Of a stretch of DNA of 64,000 nucleotides, positions 16,000 to 25,768 are shown piece by piece; within the stretch, counting starts at the first letter, position 1, and the number at the start of each line of letters is the position of its first letter. Origin of the DNA: Olleya marilimosa CAM030 (GTDB lineage Bacteria > Bacteroidota > Bacteroidia > Flavobacteriales > Flavobacteriaceae); assembly GCF_000518485.1 (NCBI RefSeq), contig NZ_KI912443.1, forward strand, positions 248,001 through 312,000, read 5' to 3'. The notes under the pieces were generated by a model. The model was not told the DNA's origin. It saw only the letters and a program-made list of their open reading frames with translations, and searched no databases. Position numbers and translations under genes: made by a program.

Positions 16000-18579
16000 A
16001 TGCCTTTACAGCCTAAGTTAACGCGTTTCAATCAAAACGTATTGTCTAAATATCAAATATACAACGGTATTTTTATGACCCTTCCTTTTGATACTATTAC
16101 AAAAACAGGTGTTTTATTACCATTGTTTCATGAGACATGTAAAAAAGGGTTTGAAGATGGACATAACCCTACTGTAATTGTTGATACCTTTTTTAAAAAA
16201 TACCAGGCAAGACGTTCTGATAAATCTAAAATAGATTTATTGTTTCGTTTTATTCAATATATAGAAAGACAAGTTGTTTTATTTGATGCTATTGAGGATG
16301 CTGCTTTTCCAATTGTTAATAATATGGACGGAATTGGTACGCTTAGAAGTTTGAAGGAAAGTGCTGCTGCAGAAGGAAAGCTAGATAAGTTACGTCAGTA
16401 TTTAGAAGAATTTAAAGTTAGAATTGTCTTAACAGCACATCCAACACAATTTTATCCTGGTACTGTTTTAGGAATTATCACAGATTTGACAGAAGCAGTT
16501 AGAGAAAACGACTTACTACGTATTAATGATTTATTAGCGCAGTTAGGAAAAACACCATTTTTTAAACATGAAAAACCAACACCTTACGATGAAGCGGTTA
16601 GCTTAATTTGGTATTTAGAAAATGTGTTTTATGAATCTTTCGGAAAAATATATGATTACATCCAACAAAACATTTTTGATGGAAAACATATAGATAACGA
16701 TATCATTAATATTGGTTTTTGGCCAGGAGGAGACAGAGATGGTAACCCATTTGTTACACCAGAAATTACAGTTAAAGTAGCAACTAGACTGCATGAAACT
16801 ATTATTAAAAACTATCATAAAGATGTCAGAAAGTTAAAACGTAAATTAACGTTTCAAGGCGTTGAAGAGCGTATATCATATATAGAAACAGAGTTGTATA
16901 AAAAAGTGCTACATGAAAAGTCAAGCTTAACATTAAATGATTTAATTTCAGAATTAAAAGCTATCAGACAAATTATAATTGATCAGCATCAATCACTTTA
17001 TGTTACAGAAGTAACTAGTTTGCTTAATAAGATTCATTTATTTGGTTTTCATTTTTCAAGTTTAGATATACGTCAAGATAGTAGAGTGCATCATTCAATA
17101 TTTACCTCTATGGTGGATAGTATGATTGCAAACGGAAGCAAGGATATACCTAGTAACTATCATGATTTAACGGAAGCAGAACAGGTTAAAGTGTTATCTG
17201 AGGTTAAAGGAACAGTGGATTTATCTTTAATTAAAGATGAAGAAACCCTAAAAGCACTAAATACTATTAAGGCCTTAAAATCTATTCAGGAAACTAATGG
17301 AGAGTTAGCTGCAAACCGTTATATAATTAGTAATAATCAAACCACTTTAAATGTGATGCAGTTATTTGCAATGCTTAAAGTAGTAGCATTTAATGATAAG
17401 CTTACGGTTGATATTGGACCTCTTTTTGAAACTATTACAGATTTAGAAAATGCACATATAGTTATGGAGGATTTATATACAAATACTGCCTATGCTAAAC
17501 ACTTAAAATCTAGAGGAAACAAACAAACCATAATGTTAGGCTTTAGCGACGGAACTAAAGATGGAGGTTATTTAATGGCTAATTGGGCTATTTATAAAGC
17601 AAAAGAACGTTTAACAGCTATCTCTAGAAAATATGATGTAACTGTCATATTTTTTGATGGTCGTGGTGGACCACCAGCAAGAGGTGGTGGTAAAACACAC
17701 AATTTTTATGCTTCATTAGGACCAACTATAGAGGATAAAGAAGTGCAATTAACCATCCAAGGACAAACTATTAGCTCTAATTTTGGGACGTTAGATTCTT
17801 CTCAATATAACCTTGAACAATTAATAAGTTCTGGTATATATAATAGTTTAAGTGATACGGATTTGCGCATGTTACCAGAAAACAGAGTTGTTATGGATAA
17901 TTTAGCAAACCTAAGTTACCAAGCGTATGTAGATTTTAAAAACCACCCAAAGTTTATTTCGTATTTAGAACATATGAGTACGCTAAAATACTATGCTAAA
18001 ACAAATATTGGAAGTAGACCATCCAAACGTGGTAAAGCAGAAGGCTTAGTGTTTGAAGATTTAAGAGCTATCCCATTTGTAGGATCTTGGAGTCAATTAA
18101 AACAAAATGTACCAGGATTTTTTGGTGTTGGTACTGCTTTAAAACATTATGAAGATTCAGGCGAATTTGAAAAAGCACAAAAGCTATTTAAAACGTCTAG
18201 CTTTTTTAGAACATTAATAGAAAACAGTATGATGTCCTTATCAAAATCGTTTTTTGATTTGACTAAATACATGAGTGATGATCCAGAATATGGTGCCTTT
18301 TGGAATGTTATACACACAGAGTACTTGACTACAAAACGATTGATTTTAAAATTAACTGGCTATACAGATTTAATGGAAGAAGAGCCAGCTGGTAAAGCCT
18401 CTATTAAGGTTAGAGAGTCTATTGTACTACCTTTATTGACTATACAACAGTATGCTTTAAAACAAATTCAAGAATTAGAGAAAGCAGATGTAAAAGATGC
18501 CGAGTTGATTGCTGTTTATGAAAAATTAGTAACACGATCGTTATTTGGTAATATAAATGCGAGTCGTAATTCGGCTTAA
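16000..18579 (+). CDS. ppc: phosphoenolpyruvate carboxylase
   Basis: Carboxylates phosphoenolpyruvate with bicarbonate to oxaloacetate, replenishing the TCA cycle. 859 residues from ATG 16000 (MPLQPKLTRFNQNVLSKYQ), preferred over an in-frame TTG at 15961 because the family N-terminus starts there. Catalytic landmarks: VLTAHPTQFYPGTV with the active-site His near residue 145, GGDRDGNPFVTPE near 242, and the mobile glycine loop FDGRGGPPARGGG near 555, followed by THNFY. The C-terminus ends in NINASRNSA, close to the usual RNTG end. Single-gene transcript with its own terminator. Confidence 0.96.
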   Translation: MPLQPKLTRFNQNVLSKYQIYNGIFMTLPFDTITKTGVLLPLFHETCKKGFEDGHNPTVIVDTFFKKYQARRSDKSKIDLLFRFIQYIERQVVLFDAIEDAAFPIVNNMDGIGTLRSLKESAAAEGKLDKLRQYLEEFKVRIVLTAHPTQFYPGTVLGIITDLTEAVRENDLLRINDLLAQLGKTPFFKHEKPTPYDEAVSLIWYLENVFYESFGKIYDYIQQNIFDGKHIDNDIINIGFWPGGDRDGNPFVTPEITVKVATRLHETIIKNYHKDVRKLKRKLTFQGVEERISYIETELYKKVLHEKSSLTLNDLISELKAIRQIIIDQHQSLYVTEVTSLLNKIHLFGFHFSSLDIRQDSRVHHSIFTSMVDSMIANGSKDIPSNYHDLTEAEQVKVLSEVKGTVDLSLIKDEETLKALNTIKALKSIQETNGELAANRYIISNNQTTLNVMQLFAMLKVVAFNDKLTVDIGPLFETITDLENAHIVMEDLYTNTAYAKHLKSRGNKQTIMLGFSDGTKDGGYLMANWAIYKAKERLTAISRKYDVTVIFFDGRGGPPARGGGKTHNFYASLGPTIEDKEVQLTIQGQTISSNFGTLDSSQYNLEQLISSGIYNSLSDTDLRMLPENRVVMDNLANLSYQAYVDFKNHPKFISYLEHMSTLKYYAKTNIGSRPSKRGKAEGLVFEDLRAIPFVGSWSQLKQNVPGFFGVGTALKHYEDSGEFEKAQKLFKTSSFFRTLIENSMMSLSKSFFDLTKYMSDDPEYGAFWNVIHTEYLTTKRLILKLTGYTDLMEEEPAGKASIKVRESIVLPLLTIQQYALKQIQELEKADVKDAELIAVYEKLVTRSLFGNINASRNSA

Positions 18580-18605
18580 AATTCAATTAATTTTTTATGT
18601 GTACG

Positions 18606-18650
18606 ATATAGCAAGTTTGAAAATTTTCAGACTTGCTATATTTGTTTTGT
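18606..18650 (+). terminator. terminator after ppc
   Basis: 11-bp stem ATATAGCAAGT / ACTTGCTATAT around a 14-nt loop, followed by TTTGTTTTG. An AT-rich stretch with no recognised gene follows up to 18803; it must hold the promoter of the methionine operon (TTTG- and TATATTTTG-like words are present near 18740-18765 but none is a full match). Confidence 0.75.
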
Positions 18651-18803
18651 AGATTATAAATCTGTTCATATTTAATTTTAGCGAATTATTTTCTGTTTAA
18701 ATTAAAAAATGTTAATTTTTTAGAAAATTATTCTATTTTGTTTGTTTTTAAAATATATATTTTGCAATATTTGTATTCACAAAGTTCAAAAACTTACTGA
18801 AAT

Positions 18804-18923
18804 GTTATCAAGAAAGGTGGAGGGATTAGACCCATTGAAGCCTTAGCAACCCTTAGATTTACTAAGAAGGTGCTAAATTCTACTTAATTTTCGATTCATT
18901 AATCGATACATTGGATAGATAAC
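18804..18923 (+). promoter_or_regulatory. SAM-I (S-box) riboswitch of the methionine operon
   Basis: The aptamer core is unmistakable: GTTATCAAGAAAGGTGGAGGG, then ACCCATTGAAGCCTTAGCAACC, then AAGGTGCTAAATTCTACTT, closed by GGATAGATAAC. The outer helix P1 is GTTATC (18804-18809) with GATAAC (18918-18923). SAM binding stabilises P1 and should favour the terminator that follows, switching off metY-osmC-metX-metH-metF when SAM is plentiful. Confidence 0.95.
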
Positions 18924-18926
18924 TTA

Positions 18927-18963
18927 AACTAATTGCTCATCTGCAATTAGTATTTTCTTTTTA
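18927..18963 (+). terminator. intrinsic terminator of the SAM-I riboswitch (expression platform)
   Basis: 9-bp stem ACTAATTGC / GCAATTAGT with a 6-nt loop and a following ATTTTCTTTTT tract, starting four bases after P1 of the aptamer. The bases GATAAC..ACTAATTG between them are those that an antiterminator would use. About 80 nt of leader follow before the metY ATG, including a small GCTTC/GAAGC hairpin. Confidence 0.85.
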
Positions 18964-19044
18964 ACATTTTTCTATTAAGTATGCTTCAAACGAAGCTTAT
19001 TTGACTTTTGGTTTAATTTATTTATTAACTCAAAATTTAGAAAA

Positions 19045-20337
19045 ATGAGTACACAAAAATTTGCTACACAAGCATTACACGCAGGACACGACACAACCAA
19101 GACAGCAGGTACAAGAGCAGTGCCTATTTATCAAACCACTTCATACGTTTTTGACGATTCGGATGACGCAGCAGGACGTTTTAATTTATCAGTGCCTGGA
19201 TTTATTTATACACGTTTAAATAATCCAACAAACGATGTTTTAGAACAACGTATTGCTGCTCTAGAAGGTGGTATTGCAGCAGTAGCAACTGCTTCCGGAA
19301 CAGCAGCAATTTCTACAACATTATTAACCTTATTAAAAGCAGGAGATCACATTGTAGCTTCTAGTAGTTTGTATGGTGGTACCTATAATCTGTTAAGTGT
19401 AACCCTACCAAGACATGGTATTACAACCACTTTTGTAGATCCATCAGATCCAGAAAATTTTAGCAAAGCAGCACAAGAAAATACAAGAGCGGTGTTTGTA
19501 GAGTCTTTAGGTAATCCAAAATTGGATGTATTGGATTTAGAGGCTATTTCAAAACAAGCAAAAGCACATAAAGTACCATTAATTGTGGATAACACAGTTG
19601 CGACACCATACTTGCTGAATCCAATTGAATATGGTGCAAATATAGTCATCCATTCACTTACAAAATATATTACAGGTAACGGTACCTCGTTAGGAGGCAT
19701 CATAGTGGATGCAGGAACTTTTGACTGGACTAATGGAAAGTTTCCAGAATTTACAGAGCCTTCAGCTGGTTATCATGGATTGGTTTATAGCGATGTTATT
19801 GGAGCTGCAGCATTTATTGCTAAAATTAGGATTGAAGGTTTGCGTGATTATGGTGGTGCATTAAGTCCCTTTAATGCTTTTCAAATAATTCAAGGATTAG
19901 AAACCTTAGAATTAAGAATTTTAAAACACTCTCAAAACGCTTTACAATTAGCTAAATGGTTACAAGAACAACCAGAAGTAACATGGGTAAATTATCCAGG
20001 GTTACAAACTAGTAAATACAATACGTTAGCTAAAAAATATTTACCTAAAGGTCAAAGTGGTGTAGTGACATTTGGAGTTGAAGGAGGTTTTGAATCGGCT
20101 AAAAAAATAGCAGATACTACCAAATTGTTTTCATTGTTAGCCAACATTGGTGATACTAAATCACTAATTATTCACCCAGCAAGTACAACACATCAACAAC
20201 TTAGTGATGAGGCGCAACAAACCACAGGAGTTACAAAAGACTTAATCAGATTGTCTGTTGGGATAGAAAATATAGACGATCTAAAAGCAGATTTAAAAGA
20301 AGCCTTTGCTGTCGTCAATAAAACCGTTTTAGCTTAA
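19045..20337 (+). CDS. metY: O-acetylhomoserine sulfhydrylase (aminocarboxypropyltransferase)
   Basis: Uses PLP to join sulfide to O-acetylhomoserine, giving homocysteine directly. 430 residues, Cys/Met metabolism PLP family, of the longer MetY type: TQALHAGHDTTKTAGTRAVPIYQTTSYVF at the N-terminus, IYTRLNNPTNDVLE, ASGTAAI, DNTVATPYLLNP and the PLP lysine in HSLTKYITGNG. First gene behind the SAM-I riboswitch. With cysDNH nearby supplying sulfide, the organism probably uses direct sulfhydrylation rather than transsulfuration; no metB or metC is seen in the window. Confidence 0.95.
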   Translation: MSTQKFATQALHAGHDTTKTAGTRAVPIYQTTSYVFDDSDDAAGRFNLSVPGFIYTRLNNPTNDVLEQRIAALEGGIAAVATASGTAAISTTLLTLLKAGDHIVASSSLYGGTYNLLSVTLPRHGITTTFVDPSDPENFSKAAQENTRAVFVESLGNPKLDVLDLEAISKQAKAHKVPLIVDNTVATPYLLNPIEYGANIVIHSLTKYITGNGTSLGGIIVDAGTFDWTNGKFPEFTEPSAGYHGLVYSDVIGAAAFIAKIRIEGLRDYGGALSPFNAFQIIQGLETLELRILKHSQNALQLAKWLQEQPEVTWVNYPGLQTSKYNTLAKKYLPKGQSGVVTFGVEGGFESAKKIADTTKLFSLLANIGDTKSLIIHPASTTHQQLSDEAQQTTGVTKDLIRLSVGIENIDDLKADLKEAFAVVNKTVLA

Positions 20338-20365
20338 GCCTAATTTAATTTTAATTATTTAACCC

Positions 20366-20416
20366 GAAATAACGTCACACTTTTTAGTTGCCATTTTAAA
20401 GTGTGATGGTTATTTC
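20366..20416 (+). repeat. long inverted repeat between metY and the OsmC-like gene
   Basis: GAAATAAC-g-TCACACTTT (20366-20383) pairs with AAAGTGTGA-tg-GTTATTTC (20398-20416): 17 base pairs with one small internal loop and a 14-nt loop. No T run follows, so it is not a standard terminator. It may stabilise the metY 3' end or lower expression of the downstream genes. Confidence 0.6.
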
Positions 20417-20430
20417 TAATGCAATAAAGT

Positions 20431-20883
20431 ATGAGTGATTTAAAATTTACAGTAACAGGAAACAGTACTTCTGCTACTCAATTTATAGGACAAGCTAGAC
20501 AGTTTAAATTAGTAATTGATGAGCCAGAAGCTTTAAATGGGACAGATGAAGATGCTAATCCTGTCGAGTATATTTTAGCAGGTTTTGCAGGTTGCGTAAA
20601 TGTCGTTGGACACTTAGTTGCAAAGGAACTTGGTTTTAAAATAGAAAAACTTGATATCGAAGTATCAGGACAAATCAATCCTAATAGATTTTTAGGTGTG
20701 TCTCAAGATGAGCGTGCTGGTTTTAAAACTATAGAGTTAAACTTAATTCCAAAAACAGATGCAAGTATAGAAACACTTGCTAAATGGTTAGAAATTGTTG
20801 AAGCACGTTGTCCTGTTAGAGACAATTTGTCTAATAAAACGCCTATTAAAATTTCGGTTGAAAAAGAATATAGTTTAAAGTAA
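20431..20883 (+). CDS. OsmC-family protein
   Basis: 150 residues of the OsmC/Ohr fold (peroxide-detoxifying or redox-related small proteins acting as dimers). The conserved central Cys is in AGFAGCVNVVGHLVAKELGF (near residue 54) and the second in VEARCPVRDNL (near residue 133), matching the two-cysteine OsmC pattern. Lies within the methionine operon, 93 bp after metY and one base before metX, so a role in protecting or handling thiol or sulfur intermediates is suggested by context only. Confidence 0.88.
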   Translation: MSDLKFTVTGNSTSATQFIGQARQFKLVIDEPEALNGTDEDANPVEYILAGFAGCVNVVGHLVAKELGFKIEKLDIEVSGQINPNRFLGVSQDERAGFKTIELNLIPKTDASIETLAKWLEIVEARCPVRDNLSNKTPIKISVEKEYSLK

Positions 20884-20884
20884 A

Positions 20885-21904
20885 ATGAAAAATTTAAAAT
20901 ATATAAACATTCCTGATTTTGTTAACAATAATGGTAAGGCAACAACTATCAAGTTGTCTTACCAATTATTTGGTAAAGCATTACATACAGCACCAATTAT
21001 ATTGGTTAATCATGCTTTAACAGGCAACTCTTGTGTGGTTGGAGATCAAGGTTGGTGGAATGATTTAATAGGAGATAATAAATGTATTGACACCTTGCAT
21101 TATACCGTTTTAGCTTTTAATATTCCTGGTAATGGATATGATGATTTAGAAGAAAATTTAATTCATAATTATAAAGAATTTACAGCTAGAAACATAGCAG
21201 AAATTTTTGCTAAAGGACTTCAGCACTTATTAATTAACAAGTTGTTTGCAATCATAGGAGGTTCAGTTGGTGGTGGAATTGCATGGGAATTAGCAGTGTT
21301 AAAACCCGATTTGGCAGAGCATATAATACCAATTGCTACAGATTGGAAAGTAACGGATTGGATCATTGCTAATTGTCATATTCAAGACGCTATTTTAAAT
21401 AATTCAAGCCAACCATTAAAGGATGCCAGAATGCATGCTATGACCTTGTATCGTACACCAGAGTCTTTAACAAAAAAGTTTTCCCGTAGTAAAGATTCAC
21501 AACCTTTATTTGAAGTCCAAAGTTGGTTAAATTATCATGGAAACCAGTTGGACAGTAGATTTCATTTGCCAGCTTATAAATTAATGAATCAAATACTCAA
21601 AACTATTGATATAACTAGAGGACGATTATCTTTTAAAGAAATGGCTTCAGTCATTAAAGGTCATGTGCATATTATAACAATCAATAGTGATTTGTTTTTC
21701 AAGGCTGAAGAAAACTGGGAAACTTATATTGATTTAAAATCAGTCAAACAAAACGTAACTATTGGCGAAATAAAATCCCTACATGGTCATGATGCTTTTT
21801 TAATAGAATTTGATCAATTGTCTAGATTATTAAACCCAATTTTTGAAATCAAACAAGTACCAAACCATAGCAAATTTGAAACAGTATTAAAAAAGTGTGT
21901 ATGA
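20885..21904 (+). CDS. metX: homoserine O-acetyltransferase-like alpha/beta hydrolase (MetX type)
   Basis: 339 residues, MetX branch of the alpha/beta-hydrolase fold, which acetylates homoserine with acetyl-CoA. Oxyanion region ILVNHALTGNSCVVGDQGWW; nucleophile elbow IIGGSVGGGIAWE; later INSDLFF supplies the Asp and SLHGHDAFL the His of the triad. Shorter than the classical 350-380 residue MetX, as in many Flavobacteria. Its position between metY and metH makes this the acyl-donor step of the pathway. Its TGA overlaps the next ATG (ATGA). Confidence 0.85.
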   Translation: MKNLKYINIPDFVNNNGKATTIKLSYQLFGKALHTAPIILVNHALTGNSCVVGDQGWWNDLIGDNKCIDTLHYTVLAFNIPGNGYDDLEENLIHNYKEFTARNIAEIFAKGLQHLLINKLFAIIGGSVGGGIAWELAVLKPDLAEHIIPIATDWKVTDWIIANCHIQDAILNNSSQPLKDARMHAMTLYRTPESLTKKFSRSKDSQPLFEVQSWLNYHGNQLDSRFHLPAYKLMNQILKTIDITRGRLSFKEMASVIKGHVHIITINSDLFFKAEENWETYIDLKSVKQNVTIGEIKSLHGHDAFLIEFDQLSRLLNPIFEIKQVPNHSKFETVLKKCV

Positions 21905-22902
21905 GTAGTATCAGAGAAGTCATTAAAAAACGAATTTTAGTACTTGATGGTGCAATGGGTACCATGTTACAACGCTATAACTTTACTGAAGCAGATTTTA
22001 GAGGCGACCGTTTTAAAGACTACCCAACAGCTTTAAAAGGAAATAACGATTTATTATCATTAACACAGCCCAATGCAATTGCAGACGTACATCGCAAGTA
22101 TTTTGAAGCTGGAGCAGATATAGTCGAAACTAATACATTTTCTGGTACAACCATTGCTATGGCAGATTACGATATGGAAGATTTGGTGTATGAACTTAAT
22201 TTTGAATCGGCTAAAATTGCTAAATATGTTGCAACAGAATTCACTAATAAAAATCCCGAAAAACCACGCTTTGTAGCAGGAAGTATTGGTCCAACAAATC
22301 GTACAGCTAGCTTAAGTCCAGATGTTAATAGACCAGAATTTAGAGCTGTAACTTTTGATGAGTTACGCATCGCATATAAGCAACAAGTAGAAGCATTAAT
22401 AGATGGAGGAGTAGACTTATTGTTAGTCGAAACTATTTTTGACACATTAAATGCAAAAGCAGCATTATTTGCAATTGAAGAAGTAAAAGAAGAACAAAAT
22501 ATAGACATTCCAATTATGGTATCTGGTACCATTACAGATGCGTCTGGTCGTACGCTGTCAGGTCAAACCGTAGAAGCTTTTTTAACTTCTATTTCTCACG
22601 TTCCATTGTTAAGTGTTGGGTTTAACTGTGCATTAGGCGCAAAGCAATTACAACCTTATTTAAAACGTCTGTCAAGTCAAACAGATTTTTACACGTCTGC
22701 GCATCCAAATGCAGGATTACCAAATGCTTTTGGAGAATATGATCAAACTCCAGAAGAAATGAAAAACTTAATTGAAGCCTATTTAAAAGACGATTTAATT
22801 AATATTATTGGTGGTTGCTGTGGGACAAATCCAGAACATATTAAAGCAATTGCTCAGGTTGTAAAAAACTATAAACCAAGACAAATAAAACAACTAGCAT
22901 AA
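21901..22902 (+). CDS. metH: methionine synthase, homocysteine-binding module (N-terminal part of split MetH)
   Basis: 333 residues equal to the first domain of MetH: the zinc-bound homocysteine methyltransferase barrel. [16 protein letters not shown] opens it; the zinc cysteines are in [10 protein letters not shown] and [16 protein letters not shown] 21901 (MSSIREV) overlaps the metX stop in ATGA and is a better start than the GTG six bases upstream. Its own stop overlaps the next ATG (TAATG). The natural break after the Hcy domain means the other MetH domains come from the following gene. Confidence 0.93.
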   Translation: MSSIREVIKKRILVLDGAMGTMLQRYNFTEADFRGDRFKDYPTALKGNNDLLSLTQPNAIADVHRKYFEAGADIVETNTFSGTTIAMADYDMEDLVYELNFESAKIAKYVATEFTNKNPEKPRFVAGSIGPTNRTASLSPDVNRPEFRAVTFDELRIAYKQQVEALIDGGVDLLLVETIFDTLNAKAALFAIEEVKEEQNIDIPIMVSGTITDASGRTLSGQTVEAFLTSISHVPLLSVGFNCALGAKQLQPYLKRLSSQTDFYTSAHPNAGLPNAFGEYDQTPEEMKNLIEAYLKDDLINIIGGCCGTNPEHIKAIAQVVKNYKPRQIKQLA

Positions 22903-25616
22903 TGGACGACTGCGACTGTCAAAAATATTTAACACTTTCTGGTTTAGAACCCTTAATTGTAACACCAGAAAGTAATTTTATAAACGTAGGAGAACGTACT
23001 AATGTTACAGGTTCGCGTAAATTTTTAAGATTAATAAAAGAAGAAAAATACAACGAAGCTTTAGCTGTAGCTAGAGACCAAGTTGAAGGTGGTGCACAAA
23101 TTTTAGATGTCAACATGGACGAAGGGATGTTGGATGGCGTTTATGCTATGACTACTTTTTTAAATCTCATTGCTTCAGAGCCTGATATTTCCAGAATCCC
23201 TATAATGATTGATAGCTCTAAATGGGAAATTATTGAGGCTGGTTTAAAGGTGGTTCAAGGTAAATCTGTTGTAAATTCTATAAGTTTAAAAGAAGGTGAA
23301 ACCGAGTTTATACGTCAAGCTAAACTAGTAAAACGTTATGGAGCTGCTGTAATTGTAATGGCTTTTGATGAAAATGGTCAAGCAGATACGTATAATCGTA
23401 GAATAGAAATTTGTGAGCGATCTTATAAAATATTGGTTGACATTGTCAATTTTCCACCACAAGACATCATTTTTGATCCTAATATTTTTCCTGTTGCCAC
23501 AGGAATGGAAGAACATCGTAAAAATGCACTAGATTTTTTTAAGGCAACTGAGTGGATTAGACAAAACTTACCGTTTGCTAATGTGTCTGGTGGTGTAAGT
23601 AATGTGTCCTTTTCTTTTAGAGGAAACAATACTGTGCGTGAGGCTATGCATGCTTCGTTTTTGTTTCATGCCATAAAAAACGGAATGAATTTAGGTATTG
23701 TAAACCCAACGATGTTGGAGATTTATGATGAAATTGATAAAGAGTTACTGCAATGTGTTGAAGACGTTTTATTTGACAGACGTGAGGATGCTACTGAGCG
23801 TTTATTAGCGTTTGCCGAAACCGTAAAAGGAAATAAAAAAGAATCTACAGAAACGGTTCAAGAATGGAGAAATACCGAGTTGCAAAACAGGATTACACAT
23901 GCTTTAGTAAAAGGAATTGATGCATTTATAATTGAAGATGTTGAAGAAGCAAGACAATCTGTTTCAAGACCAATAGAGGTTATTGAAGGTCACTTGATGC
24001 AAGGTATGAGTGTGGTTGGAGATTTATTTGGAAGCGGAAAAATGTTTTTGCCACAAGTAGTAAAATCGGCTAGAGTCATGAAAAAAGCTGTAGCTTATTT
24101 ACAACCATTTATTGAGGCTGAAAAAGACGGAAAACAAGCCTTTGCTGGAAAAATTTTGATGGCAACCGTAAAAGGAGACGTCCATGATATTGGTAAAAAT
24201 ATTGTGAGTGTAGTTTTAGGTTGTAATAATTACCAGATTATAGATTTAGGTGTTATGGTTCCTCCAGAAAAAATAATTGATACTGCTATTAAAGAGCAGG
24301 TTGATATTATTGGTTTAAGTGGTTTAATTACACCTTCGTTAGACGAAATGGTTTATGTGTCTAAAGAAATGGAAAAGCAAAATCTTGATATTCCTTTGAT
24401 AATTGGAGGAGCAACCACATCTAAAGCACATACGTCTGTTAAAATAGCACCTCATTATAAAGATGCTGTGGTACATATTAATGATGCTTCAAGAGCAGTA
24501 ACAGTTGTTGGCGAATTATTAAATAAAAACAATGTTGTTTATAAAGAGCAGATTAGGGAAGAATACGATGTGTTTAGAGAAAAATTCTTAAACAGAACAA
24601 AACAAAAAGACTACATAAGTATTGAAGAGGCTAGAAAAAGAAAATATAAAATAGATTGGCAAACCTCTAAAATTGTGAAACCAAAACAATTAGGAATTCA
24701 AATAATTGAAGATTTTGATATTACAAAATTAGAAGCGTATATAGATTGGTCTCCATTTTTTAGAAGTTGGGATTTACATGGAAAATATCCAGATATTTTA
24801 ACCGATAGCGTAGTTGGAAGTCAAGCAACAGATTTGTTTATTGACGCTCAAGAATTATTAAAAAGAATTTTTGATGAAAAGCTATTAAAAGCAAAAGCCA
24901 TCTTTGGATTGTTTCCAGCAAATAGCATAAATGATGATGATATAGAGGTTTCTCTCAAAGAAGGTCATACTGAACTCGTTTCAGTATCTCATAATCATGA
25001 GGACCAACTAACCTTTTTAACCTTACGTCAACAATTAAAGAAAAGAGAAGGTGTGCCTAATCATGCGTTAGCAGATTTTATTGCTCCAAAAGAAACAGGA
25101 ATACAAGATTATATTGGTGCATTTTGCGTGTCTACAGGTTTTGGTACAGCCAAATTAGCTGAGCAGTTTGAAGCTGATAACGACGATTATAATTCGATAA
25201 TGATTAAAGCGTTAGCAGATAGATTAGCCGAAGCTTTTGCAGAATATCTACATAAAGAAGTGAGAACAAAACATTGGGCTTATGCACAAGATGAAAGTTT
25301 AACTAACCAAGAATTAATTAAGGAAAACTATAAAGGCATTCGTCCAGCTCCTGGTTATCCTGCGTGTCCAGATCATTTAGAAAAGCAAACCATCTGGAAG
25401 CTATTAAATGTGGAAGAAAATATTGATGTAAAACTTACCGAAAGTCTTGCTATGTGGCCTGCAGCAAGTGTTAGTGGCTATTATTTTGGTAATCCTGAGG
25501 CTAAGTATTTTGGCTTAGGAAAAATTAAGGAAGATCAATTATTAGATTATTCAAAACGAAAAAATATTAGCATAGCGGAAGCTACCAAATGGCTAAACCC
25601 AAATTTAGCAGATTAG
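22902..25616 (+). CDS. metH: methionine synthase, folate/cobalamin/reactivation modules (C-terminal part of split MetH)
   Basis: 904 residues covering the rest of cobalamin-dependent methionine synthase. In order: pterin-binding barrel ([28 protein letters not shown]), the cap helices, the B12 domain with [10 protein letters not shown] (the His that replaces the lower axial ligand) and [13 protein letters not shown], and the SAM-dependent reactivation domain with [12 protein letters not shown] and [14 protein letters not shown]. Residues 687-697 ([11 protein letters not shown]) come from a palindromic repeat inserted in frame within the reactivation domain. Requires cobalamin. Followed within two bases by dispersed repeat copy B. 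Confidence 0.96.
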   Translation: MDDCDCQKYLTLSGLEPLIVTPESNFINVGERTNVTGSRKFLRLIKEEKYNEALAVARDQVEGGAQILDVNMDEGMLDGVYAMTTFLNLIASEPDISRIPIMIDSSKWEIIEAGLKVVQGKSVVNSISLKEGETEFIRQAKLVKRYGAAVIVMAFDENGQADTYNRRIEICERSYKILVDIVNFPPQDIIFDPNIFPVATGMEEHRKNALDFFKATEWIRQNLPFANVSGGVSNVSFSFRGNNTVREAMHASFLFHAIKNGMNLGIVNPTMLEIYDEIDKELLQCVEDVLFDRREDATERLLAFAETVKGNKKESTETVQEWRNTELQNRITHALVKGIDAFIIEDVEEARQSVSRPIEVIEGHLMQGMSVVGDLFGSGKMFLPQVVKSARVMKKAVAYLQPFIEAEKDGKQAFAGKILMATVKGDVHDIGKNIVSVVLGCNNYQIIDLGVMVPPEKIIDTAIKEQVDIIGLSGLITPSLDEMVYVSKEMEKQNLDIPLIIGGATTSKAHTSVKIAPHYKDAVVHINDASRAVTVVGELLNKNNVVYKEQIREEYDVFREKFLNRTKQKDYISIEEARKRKYKIDWQTSKIVKPKQLGIQIIEDFDITKLEAYIDWSPFFRSWDLHGKYPDILTDSVVGSQATDLFIDAQELLKRIFDEKLLKAKAIFGLFPANSINDDDIEVSLKEGHTELVSVSHNHEDQLTFLTLRQQLKKREGVPNHALADFIAPKETGIQDYIGAFCVSTGFGTAKLAEQFEADNDDYNSIMIKALADRLAEAFAEYLHKEVRTKHWAYAQDESLTNQELIKENYKGIRPAPGYPACPDHLEKQTIWKLLNVEENIDVKLTESLAMWPAASVSGYYFGNPEAKYFGLGKIKEDQLLDYSKRKNISIAEATKWLNPNLAD
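24967..24987 (+). repeat. palindromic repeat inserted within metH
   Basis: ATACTGAA (24967-24974), loop CTCGT, TTCAGTAT (24980-24987): an 8-bp perfect hairpin inside a block (GTCATACTGAACTCG... ATCTCAT) that resembles a repeat common between genes of Bacteroidetes, usually seen as variants of GTCATGCTGAACTTGTTTCAGCATCTC. Here it is read through in frame as [10 protein letters not shown]. Compared with E. coli MetH, the segment between DDIE and LRQQ is about nine residues longer. Confidence 0.65.
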
Positions 25617-25617
25617 T

Positions 25618-25734
25618 GCGTTAGCGATTGATGTGGCATCCTTTTTACGTCAGTTTGAGTAATACGACGTTAGGAGTATTGTACGAGAACAAGTAAAAAG
25701 ATATAACGGAAAGCGCGACCCTTGTGGTAACGCC
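25618..25734 (+). repeat. dispersed intergenic repeat, copy B (117 bp)
   Basis: Starts two bases after the metH stop codon. Inverted ends GCGTTA (25618-25623) and TAACGC (25728-25733). Conserved inner blocks GCGATTGATG and GCGCGACCCTTGTGG. The middle contains an ACGTC (25649-25653) / GACGT hairpin. It fills nearly all of the metH-metF gap and would be part of the operon mRNA. Confidence 0.7.
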
Positions 25735-25768
25735 ATAAAAATAACTGAGATATAATTTTAGGTAATAC

